14,316 nt of DNA from Scybalousia_A sp964626385. GTDB taxonomy: Bacteria; Bacteroidota; Bacteroidia; Bacteroidales; P3. The notes beneath the pieces are model-generated. The model worked only from the letters and a program-made list of their open reading frames with translations. It searched no databases and had not been told where the DNA came from. The stretch covers positions 1 to 14,316 of the forward strand of contig CAZVEO010000064.1 in the NCBI GenBank assembly GCA_964626385.1, read 5' to 3'. The position numbers and the translations under genes were made by a program. Positions 1 to 5,916 of this stretch are shown one piece after another. Positions within the stretch are counted from its first letter, which is position 1; each line of letters opens with the position of its first letter.

Positions 1-177
1 AACGCTGAAAATCAAGAAAAATGCCCATTTTTGACCCTTCGAAAAAGGTTAAGTAATTGATAATCAGTAGTAGCACCCTTATTTTTTACTTTTAAATACC
101 TATTTACGCGATTTCCCGAAAAATTTTTTTACTACTTTTTTGAGGCTCAGCCTCTCTTATAAGGGCACAGCCGTTAC
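1..177 (+). repeat. Left arm of long inverted repeat
   Basis: This intergenic segment recurs in inverted orientation at 14022-14220. Bases 29-92 match the reverse complement of 14130-14193 over 64 bases with a single visible mismatch (C78 against A14144). The flanks (1-28 and 107-128) match more loosely. A second conserved block at 157-177, around GGGCACAGCC, matches 14022-14042. Between the blocks (129-156 here) the two copies differ in length and sequence. The arm begins at base 1, so it may continue outside the window. It contains no open reading frame. Whether it is a genome-wide dispersed repeat or a structure specific to this locus cannot be told here. Confidence 0.9.
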
Positions 178-227
178 AGAATGTTTTTTATCATGGCTCT
201 GCCCATATAGAACAGGCTGTGCCTGTT
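142..227. repeat. Cluster of short triloop hairpins with GGC/GCC core
   Basis: Four small palindromes with three-base loops lie in 86 bases: 142-154 (GAGGC-TCA-GCCTC), 164-172 (GGC-ACA-GCC), 195-203 (GGC-TCT-GCC) and 211-227 (AACAGGC-TGT-GCCTGTT, a 7-bp stem). The stems differ in sequence but keep pairing, and the GGC-N3-GCC core is common to all. Related hairpins occur in the other repeat arm at 14027-14035 and 14045-14057. No T-tract follows each one, so they do not look like individual intrinsic terminators. The function is unknown; RNA processing, a protein-binding repeat or decayed palindromic elements are all possible. Confidence 0.6.
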
Positions 228-254
228 TTAAAGTGATAAGGTAAGAGTAATTTT

Positions 255-285
255 TTTGTCAAACAAATAATTTTTTGTAAATTTG
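255..285 (+). promoter_or_regulatory. Promoter of tig-ychF-aroB operon
   Basis: A Bacteroidota-type promoter is visible: TTTG at 255-258, a 19-base spacer, then TAAATTTG at 278-285 followed by CA. This fits the -33/-7 consensus of the primary sigma factor of this phylum. Transcription would start near 292, leaving an AT-rich leader of about 95 bases before the tig ATG at 386. Confidence 0.6.
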
Positions 286-385
286 CAATTTCTAATATTT
301 GGTAAAACAATTTTAAAGAATATATTTTTATAATTGTAGTAAGAGATTTTTTTAACAAAACAGGTAATAAATATTTTTAATTAAA

Positions 386-1774
386 ATGAATGTAAGTCAA
401 GAAAAAACAGGAGATTTAACTTTCTCTTTGAAAATAGAATTAGAAGAAAAAGATTATCGTGAGGTGGTGGAAAAACAACTTAAAGACCAAAGAAAAAAGG
501 TAAATATGCCGGGTTTTCGTCCGGGACAAGTGCCTATGTCTATGGTTAAAAAGATGTATGAGACTCCTATAAAGGCTCAAGAAGTAGAGCATTTGATGTC
601 AGATAATCTTTACAAATATATTTCTGATAATAAAATAAAAGTTTTGGGTTCTCCTTTGGCTGACAATGAGAAAACGCCTAAAATTGATTGGGAAAAGGAT
701 ACTACTTTTGTTTTTTACTTTGATATTGCGGTTCAACCAGAATTTTCTGTAGACTTGGAAAAAGAAAAGACCACTCTTTACGAAATAGAGCCTACGGAGG
801 AAACTTTGACTAAGTTTGTAGAGGATATACGTTTGCGATATGGCAAATTGGAAACACCAGAGACTGTTGGTGAAAAAGATATGCTTTATGGTCATTTGGA
901 AGAATTAAATGAAAATGGAGAGAAGAAAGAGGGCGGTATAGATACTGATGCAACAATATTTGTTGACCACATTGCTTTAAAAACTATAAAAGACAAATTC
1001 TTAGGTAAGAAAAAAGAAGCAAAAATAACTTTCAAACCACATAAAGCTTTTAAGGACGTTAATCAACTTGCTACTGTTCTGCACAAAAAAGCAGAAGAGT
1101 GCAAAGAGTTTGTTTCTGAATGTACCTATACAATTACCAATATTCAGCGAATGAATATGGCGGAAATGAACGAGGAGTTTTTCAAACGTGCTTACAAAGA
1201 CAAAGATATAAAAACTGAGGCTGAATTTAAAGAGGTTGCAAAACAAGATATTTGCAAAACATACGCTCAACAAGCAGATAGTTACTTTTTCAACAAAGTT
1301 GCCGAGCAATTGATTAAAGATACCAAGATGGAATTGCCTACAGAATTTCTTAAACGTTGGTTGATAGAAACTTCTGATGGAAAACTTACTGCTGAGGCTT
1401 TGGAAAAAGATGCAGAAAAGTATATGAACGAAGTTAAAAGACAGCTTATAGAGAGCAAACTTGTAGAGGATTACAAAATAGTTGTAAAAGACGAAGATAT
1501 AATCAACTACTATAAGACAGAACTTTTGCCTAACTACTTCCCTGTTATGCCAAATATGAGCGAAGAGGAGCAAAAAGACTTTCAGCAACGTATGGACAAA
1601 ATTGCTAAAGACATGTTGAACGAGAGAGAGCAAACCTCTCAAGTATATAACTTTTTGGTTGATAGACAAATGACGCAACTATTCAAAGACAAAACTATAG
1701 TTAGCACAAAGAAGGTAACTTCTGACGAGTTTATCAAAGAAGTAAGTAAGAATGAGTCTTCTGACAAGAAATAA
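386..1774 (+). CDS. tig: Trigger factor, ribosome-associated chaperone
   Basis: Trigger factor is a cytosolic chaperone that docks at the ribosomal exit tunnel and shields nascent chains; many versions also carry an FKBP-type peptidyl-prolyl isomerase domain. The 462-residue product has the family order: an N-terminal ribosome-binding domain (about 1-115) with the signature GFRPGQVP at residues 43-50, the same position as the E. coli GFRKGKVP loop, a middle PPIase-like region (about 150-235), and a long helical, charged C-terminal chaperone region (about 250-440). The middle domain is divergent, as is common in Bacteroidota, so isomerase activity is uncertain. The ATG at 386 is chosen because MNVSQ... 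aligns with the normal N-terminus and follows the promoter by about 100 bases. It is the first gene of a three-gene operon; ychF starts 9 bases after its stop. Confidence 0.96.
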   Translation: MNVSQEKTGDLTFSLKIELEEKDYREVVEKQLKDQRKKVNMPGFRPGQVPMSMVKKMYETPIKAQEVEHLMSDNLYKYISDNKIKVLGSPLADNEKTPKIDWEKDTTFVFYFDIAVQPEFSVDLEKEKTTLYEIEPTEETLTKFVEDIRLRYGKLETPETVGEKDMLYGHLEELNENGEKKEGGIDTDATIFVDHIALKTIKDKFLGKKKEAKITFKPHKAFKDVNQLATVLHKKAEECKEFVSECTYTITNIQRMNMAEMNEEFFKRAYKDKDIKTEAEFKEVAKQDICKTYAQQADSYFFNKVAEQLIKDTKMELPTEFLKRWLIETSDGKLTAEALEKDAEKYMNEVKRQLIESKLVEDYKIVVKDEDIINYYKTELLPNYFPVMPNMSEEEQKDFQQRMDKIAKDMLNEREQTSQVYNFLVDRQMTQLFKDKTIVSTKKVTSDEFIKEVSKNESSDKK

Positions 1775-1783
1775 TACATATAT

Positions 1784-2887
1784 ATGTCATTGAAATGCGG
1801 TATAGTTGGTTTGCCTAATGTGGGCAAATCAACTTTGTTTAATTGTCTTAGTAATTCAAAGGCTCAATCAGCAAACTTTCCTTTCTGTACCATAGAGCCA
1901 AATGTTGGTATGATAAGCGTACCTGATGAGCGTTTGAACGTTTTGGCTGAAATAGATAAGCCAGAGAAAATTGTGCCTACAACGGTGGAGATTGTTGATA
2001 TTGCTGGTTTGGTAAAAGGAGCAAGCAAAGGAGAAGGATTGGGTAATAAATTTCTTGGCAATATAAGGGAATGCGATGCTATTATAGAGGTGTTGAGGTG
2101 CTTTGATGATAATAATATTGTTCATGTGGATGGTAGCGTTGACCCTATACGTGATAAAGAAATAATAGATACCGAATTGCAACTCAAAGATTTAGAAACC
2201 ATAGAGTCGCGTTATCTTAAAACTGAAAAAATTGCCAAAGTAGGCGGAGATAAAAAAGCCAAAGATACTTTTGAAGTAATAAAAGCTTATAAAGAAGTTT
2301 TGCAACAAGGCAAAAATGCAAGAGAAGTAACTTTTGATAACAAAGAATTGCTTGCCGCCGCAAAGGAATTGTGTCTTCTTACTGCTAAGCCTATATTATA
2401 TGTTTGCAATGTTGATGAACAATCTTGCAAAACTGGGAATAAATATGTAGAACAAGTTAAAGCAATGGCGGAGAAAGAAAATGCCGAAGTGCTTGTTATT
2501 GCTGCCAAAACTGAGGAAGAAATTGCAGAATTGGACTCGTACGAAGATAAATTATTGTTTTTAGAAGAGTTAGGTCTAAAAGAAAGTGGAGTAAATCGTT
2601 TGATAAAATCAGCTTATAAGATGCTTAACCTTGAAACCTTTTTGACCACAGGACCAAAGGAAACTCGTGCTTGGACTTTTCACAAAGGTGATAAGGCTCC
2701 ACAATGCGCAGGAGTTATACACTCAGACTTTGAAAAAGGATTTATACGTGCTGAGGTTATTAAATACGAAGATTATGTAAAATATCGTAGCGAAGCCGCT
2801 TGTAAAGAAGCTGGTAAAATTGCCGTGGAGGGCAAGGAATATGTTGTTCAAGATGGTGATATAATGCATTTTAGATTTAACGTATAA
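1784..2887 (+). CDS. ychF: Redox-regulated ATPase YchF (Obg-like ATPase)
   Basis: YchF is a universally conserved P-loop protein of the Obg family that hydrolyses ATP rather than GTP, binds ribosomes and is linked to stress responses. In the 367-residue product the P-loop GLPNVGKST is at residues 9-17, the switch region DIAGLVKGAS at 72-81, and the fourth motif reads NVDE (209-212) in place of the GTPase NKxD, which is the basis of the ATP preference. Cys35 in FPFCTIEPN corresponds to the conserved cysteine implicated in redox control of the E. coli protein. The C-terminal part (about 280-365), ending DGDIMHFRFNV, is the usual TGS domain. Length is typical. It is spaced 9 bases after tig and 7 bases before aroB with no internal promoter seen, so co-transcription is likely. 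Confidence 0.97.
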   Translation: MSLKCGIVGLPNVGKSTLFNCLSNSKAQSANFPFCTIEPNVGMISVPDERLNVLAEIDKPEKIVPTTVEIVDIAGLVKGASKGEGLGNKFLGNIRECDAIIEVLRCFDDNNIVHVDGSVDPIRDKEIIDTELQLKDLETIESRYLKTEKIAKVGGDKKAKDTFEVIKAYKEVLQQGKNAREVTFDNKELLAAAKELCLLTAKPILYVCNVDEQSCKTGNKYVEQVKAMAEKENAEVLVIAAKTEEEIAELDSYEDKLLFLEELGLKESGVNRLIKSAYKMLNLETFLTTGPKETRAWTFHKGDKAPQCAGVIHSDFEKGFIRAEVIKYEDYVKYRSEAACKEAGKIAVEGKEYVVQDGDIMHFRFNV

Positions 2888-2894
2888 CAAATTT

Positions 2895-3902
2895 ATGTAC
2901 GGTTTAGAACAATTGCAAACCTATCTCAAAGACAAACAATTTTCTCAAATACTTATTCTTATAGATGAAAATACAGGAGAATATTGTTTGCCTTTGCTTT
3001 TGGAGCGAGTGGAAGCAATTGCTGATTATGGAGCGACTCTTTTGGAAATACCAGCGGGAGAGGAGAGCAAGAGTTTTGAAACTATAAAAAATCTTTCCTC
3101 CTCTCTTTTGGAAAGCAATGCGGATAAACATTCGCTCTTGATTTCTTTGGGAGGAGGAGTAATAACCGATATAGGAGGTTTTCTTGCATCTATTTACAAA
3201 AGAGGGATACAAAATATAAATATTCCTACAACGCTTCTATCTATGATAGATGCTGCCATAGGTTATAAAACAGGAATTAACCTTAATGGAGTAAAAAACG
3301 CCATAGGAACATTTAATACCAATACACTTACTTTTTTTGATACCTCGTTTTTGCAAACTTTGTCTGATAAAGAAATACTTGGCGGGGTTGGAGAGATGTT
3401 AAAAACTTTCTTGGTTGCAGATAAAGAATACCTTACGCGTTTTATTGAAAAAAATAATGTTAAAGAAATAGAAGACGAGTTTATTTTTCGTTGTGTAACG
3501 CTTAAGCAACAAATTGTACAAGAGGATGTTTTAGACATTGGAAAAAGAAAAATTCTTAACTTTGGTCATACCTTAGGACATGCCTTTGAGAGTTATTATT
3601 CTTATTTGCCAAAAGACAAACAACTATCACATGGTGAGGCTGTTGCAATAGGTATATATTATGCTTTAAAACTTTCCGAAAAGAAATACGATATAGAACC
3701 TAAGATTTTCCAACCTATATATAATTTTATCTTACAACATTTTACAATTCCCTCCTTGCAAGAAGTATTTCCCAAAATCAAACCATTACTTTACAACGAT
3801 AAAAAAACAATTTCAAACATTTTACACTTTGTTTTATTAAAAGATATAGCCGCCCCTCAAATAGATACAAAAGTTTCAGAAGAGGAAATCGCTTCATTAT
3901 AA
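2895..3902 (+). CDS. aroB: 3-dehydroquinate synthase
   Basis: This enzyme converts DAHP to 3-dehydroquinate, the second step of the shikimate pathway, using NAD+ and a divalent metal. The product is 335 residues, slightly short for the family. The NAD-binding SLGGGVITDIGGF is at 84-96 and PTTLL..ID...KTGIN at 111-129. Putative metal ligands are Glu167 (GEMLK), His225 (NFGHT) and His246 (HGEAVAIG); Lys204, Arg218, Asn222 and His229 align with known active-site positions. Two normally conserved spots deviate: GGKTGIN reads GYKTGIN (Tyr124), and the usual K(Y/H)G after the Glu ligand reads KTF (170-172). The acid near residue 214 is Asp instead of Glu. The essential set is present, so it is probably active. 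It is the last gene of the tig operon; no hairpin terminator is evident in 3903-3918. Confidence 0.95.
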   Translation: MYGLEQLQTYLKDKQFSQILILIDENTGEYCLPLLLERVEAIADYGATLLEIPAGEESKSFETIKNLSSSLLESNADKHSLLISLGGGVITDIGGFLASIYKRGIQNINIPTTLLSMIDAAIGYKTGINLNGVKNAIGTFNTNTLTFFDTSFLQTLSDKEILGGVGEMLKTFLVADKEYLTRFIEKNNVKEIEDEFIFRCVTLKQQIVQEDVLDIGKRKILNFGHTLGHAFESYYSYLPKDKQLSHGEAVAIGIYYALKLSEKKYDIEPKIFQPIYNFILQHFTIPSLQEVFPKIKPLLYNDKKTISNILHFVLLKDIAAPQIDTKVSEEEIASL

Positions 3903-3918
3903 ATTTATTATCAAATAG

Positions 3919-3951
3919 TTTGGTCGTTATTGTTTTTATTTTATACCTTTG
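3919..3951 (+). promoter_or_regulatory. Promoter of the envelope operon (4015-5742)
   Basis: TTTG at 3919-3922, a 21-base spacer and TACCTTTG at 3944-3951 followed by CA form a good Bacteroidota promoter. The TTG inside the -7 element could be misread as a start codon (TTG at 3949). Transcription should begin around 3958, so translation must start further down, at ATG 4015. Confidence 0.65.
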
Positions 3952-4014
3952 CAAAAACTAATATGTGAGCGTTTGAGATATGTTTTTGTTTTAGAAAAGA
4001 AAAGTGATGATTGT

Positions 4015-4578
4015 ATGAGAAATATATTGTTTGCTTTATTTGTTGTGTTTTTGTTTTTTTCTTGTGTAACAACCAAAACATACGTTGTAGATTATGGTTT
4101 ATGTAAGAAAGATGTTATTCAATCTATAGATGCCTCTATGGATAAAGGTGGACTTATGTGTTATTTTGATAGAGGTACTCCTAAGATGCCGATGCCTAAT
4201 GTATATTTATTTGACAAAAATGGAAAGCAATACAATACAGAATTATGTTATGATATGTTACCTCGTTTTGCAGAGCGTATTATAAAATATGGTAAAGATT
4301 CTTTAAGTCGCTCTGCTCTTGTTTCAACTATTGGTAGAGATGATAAAACTAAAACTGTTTGGCGAACTAATCTAAATCGTTTTCTAAAAAAACAACACAT
4401 TAAACTTTTGGATGGAACATTGTTTTCAAAAGAAAAGTTGCCTGAGAGTGAGTACTATCTTTTTGTAGACTATATTAAAGAATTTATACCTTACTCAATG
4501 ATAAAATTAGATAGTATTTGTGCCTCTGCAAATGAGAAAATAACTCTTGTAAAAGTCCATGCTTATAAATTGAATTAA
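4015..4578 (+). CDS. Predicted lipoprotein of unknown function
   Basis: I do not recognise this family. The preferred start is ATG 4015 (187 residues). The frame is open back to a TTG at 3949, but that codon lies inside the promoter -7 element, and only from 4015 does the protein begin with a clean signal: MRN, a hydrophobic run, then a lipobox-like FFSC with Cys17. The -3 residue is Phe, a relaxed lipobox as often seen in Bacteroidota. The mature part is mixed alpha/beta by appearance, with the segment MPNVYLFDKNGKQY near residues 59-72 and scattered cysteines. There is no acidic run after Cys17, so surface export is not indicated; a periplasm-facing lipid anchor is the inference. It is the first gene of a likely operon with the lipocalin-like lipoprotein at 4647 and the barrel protein at 5116. 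Confidence 0.75.
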   Translation: MRNILFALFVVFLFFSCVTTKTYVVDYGLCKKDVIQSIDASMDKGGLMCYFDRGTPKMPMPNVYLFDKNGKQYNTELCYDMLPRFAERIIKYGKDSLSRSALVSTIGRDDKTKTVWRTNLNRFLKKQHIKLLDGTLFSKEKLPESEYYLFVDYIKEFIPYSMIKLDSICASANEKITLVKVHAYKLN

Positions 4579-4600
4579 GATACAGATTAAATTGTTTAAC

Positions 4601-4629
4601 TAATAACCCCGATGGCTCGATGGTTAATA
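4601..4629. repeat. Small imperfect hairpin between two lipoprotein genes
   Basis: TAATAACC (4601-4608) pairs with GGTTAATA (4622-4629) with one mismatch; the loop contains the direct repeat CGATGG-CT-CGATGG (4610-4623). No T-tract follows, so it is not a clear terminator. It could affect processing or stability of the mRNA, or be fortuitous. Confidence 0.35.
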
Positions 4630-4646
4630 ACAGAGATTAAGGATTT

Positions 4647-5087
4647 ATGAAACGTATTTTTAAAAAATTTTTATTGTTGTTTATGGTCGGAAGTTTGACC
4701 TTTTCTTTCGTTGCTTGTGGAGATGATGACGACGATAACAAAACAACACTAAATGAAGCGGGTATAAACAAATCTTTGCTCTATGGCACATGGCGTATTG
4801 GAGAGGAATTTGAGGAGGATGAAATTAACACATATAATTTGCTCACATTTCAAAAAGATGGTACGGGTTACACAGATTTTTACATTGTTTATCCAACAGG
4901 GGAAGAGATTTTGGATGAACATTCTACATTTACTTGGACGTTAAAAGGAAACCAACTTACCTTAGCCTTAGAGGGAGAGTATGCAACTGCAACAATACTA
5001 TCTTTAACAAAAGATAAAATGGTTTTGACTGTTTATGACGAAGAGGAAAATGAATATTATACAGACGCATTCACAAAAGTAAAGTAA
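4647..5087 (+). CDS. Small lipocalin-like lipoprotein, probably surface exposed
   Basis: The 146-residue product has a lipoprotein signal (MKRIFKKF..., hydrophobic core, lipobox FVAC with Cys24). The residues right after the cysteine are GDDDDD, an acidic run like the lipoprotein export signal described in Bacteroidota, which directs lipoproteins to the outer face of the outer membrane. The mature part has the features of the lipocalin-like/DUF5004-type domain common in this phylum: LLYGTWRI near the start, LTFQKDGTGY in the middle, then alternating strands (FTWTLKGNQLTLAL, ATILSLTKDKMVLTVY) consistent with a small beta-barrel. These domains are poorly characterised; no ligand can be named. 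It sits 68 bases after the upstream lipoprotein gene and 28 before the barrel gene, without a visible promoter of its own, so co-transcription is likely. Confidence 0.8.
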   Translation: MKRIFKKFLLLFMVGSLTFSFVACGDDDDDNKTTLNEAGINKSLLYGTWRIGEEFEEDEINTYNLLTFQKDGTGYTDFYIVYPTGEEILDEHSTFTWTLKGNQLTLALEGEYATATILSLTKDKMVLTVYDEEENEYYTDAFTKVK

Positions 5088-5115
5088 TATATTATTAACA
5101 AAATAACATTAAAAA

Positions 5116-5742
5116 ATGAAGAGAGCATTTGTTTTAATGGCAGTATTATCTGTTTGTTTGATTGCTTCTGCTCAGGTAGTGGAAGAGAAGTATAAATTTT
5201 TTACCAATTTAGAGTTTGGAGTTAGTAATTTTTTTAATAGGTCTGGTATTTCTTCTATAGATTATGAACGAAATAATTTTGCTACTACAAAGTATTATTT
5301 TACTATAGGTTGGGATAATTCTAAAGATTATTTGGGATTAGAAGTCTTTGCTTCTGAGGTGGGAGCAAGATATAGTAGTAATCTTACCGAATCTATTGGG
5401 CTGTATGGTATAGGAGCGATAGTTGGATATAAATATCATCTTAATGAAACTTTGTTTGCAGAGAGTAATATGAGTGTTGGCTTTTTGGATGGTGTGGAGA
5501 ATATAACTTATAACAGAAAAGATTTGGATGCAATAAATAGATTGGGCTTTTATGTTAAACTTGGTTTAGGCTTTGGCGTTGAGGTAAATAAAATGTCTTT
5601 TGGTTTGAAAGGAGATGTATTAGGAGGTTATTTACAAGATAAACGCTCTAAATTGCCAATAGAACTTAAAGAATACAAGAACCAAAATAACAGAATTATA
5701 GATGCATGTAATATATCTGTATTTTTTAAGGTAAAAATGTAA
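5116..5742 (+). CDS. Small outer-membrane beta-barrel protein
   Basis: The 208-residue product starts with a Sec signal peptide (MKRAFVLMAVLSVCLIASAQ) with a likely signal peptidase I site after Ala19. The rest consists of alternating hydrophobic/polar strands rich in Gly, Tyr and Phe (KFFTNLEFGVSNFF, YYFTIGWDN, LGLEVFASEVGARY, YGIGAIVGYKYHL, LGFYVKLGLGFGVEV, MSFGLKGDVLGGYL) and ends in a strand, NISVFFKVKM, as outer-membrane barrels do (although the last residue is Met, not the classical Phe). About eight strands can be sketched, suggesting an OmpX/OmpW-like small porin or structural barrel. No specific family was recognised. It is the last gene of the envelope operon and is followed 27 bases later by a strong hairpin terminator. 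Confidence 0.75.
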   Translation: MKRAFVLMAVLSVCLIASAQVVEEKYKFFTNLEFGVSNFFNRSGISSIDYERNNFATTKYYFTIGWDNSKDYLGLEVFASEVGARYSSNLTESIGLYGIGAIVGYKYHLNETLFAESNMSVGFLDGVENITYNRKDLDAINRLGFYVKLGLGFGVEVNKMSFGLKGDVLGGYLQDKRSKLPIELKEYKNQNNRIIDACNISVFFKVKM

Positions 5743-5769
5743 AAAACTGCTTTTTTAACAAACTATTTT

Positions 5770-5818
5770 CAACAAAAAAGGAGCCAATTCTAAAACAGAC
5801 TCGGCTCCTTTTTTGTTG
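5770..5818. terminator. Rho-independent terminator after the envelope operon
   Basis: A perfect 16-bp stem (5770-5785 with 5803-5818) with a 17-base loop. The stem has a G+C core (GGAGCC/GGCTCC) flanked by an A-tract on the left and T6 on the right, so it could terminate transcription from either strand. It closes the 4015-5742 operon. Confidence 0.85.
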
Positions 5819-5836
5819 TATATCTGTGCTAACTTA

Positions 5837-5852
5837 TTACAAGTCTTTGTAA
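5837..5852. promoter_or_regulatory. Possible operator palindrome upstream of the DUF4175 promoter
   Basis: TTACAA-GTCT-TTGTAA is a perfect 6-bp inverted repeat with a 4-base spacer ending 3 bases before the -33 element. It lies within a direct repeat AACTTATT (5831-5838 and 5851-5858). The position fits a regulator site, but short palindromes in AT-rich DNA can arise by chance. Confidence 0.3.
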
Positions 5853-5855
5853 CTT

Positions 5856-5886
5856 ATTGAAAATACAAAAAAATTATATAACTTTG
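5856..5886 (+). promoter_or_regulatory. Promoter of the DUF4175-type gene
   Basis: ATTG at 5856-5859 (weak -33), a 19-base spacer and TAACTTTG at 5879-5886 followed by CA. It lies inside the longest open frame (which opens with a TTG at 5857), showing that the true start codon is downstream, at 5899 or 5917. Confidence 0.55.
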
Positions 5887-5916
5887 CAGAGTACTTTTAT
5901 GTGTTTTAACAACTAT

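Noticed and set aside
1001..1678. 225-residue open frame on the minus strand inside tig
   Set aside because: It is antisense to a well-conserved trigger factor gene, has a Phe/Leu/Cys-rich composition typical of reversed AT-rich coding DNA, and no promoter or family features.
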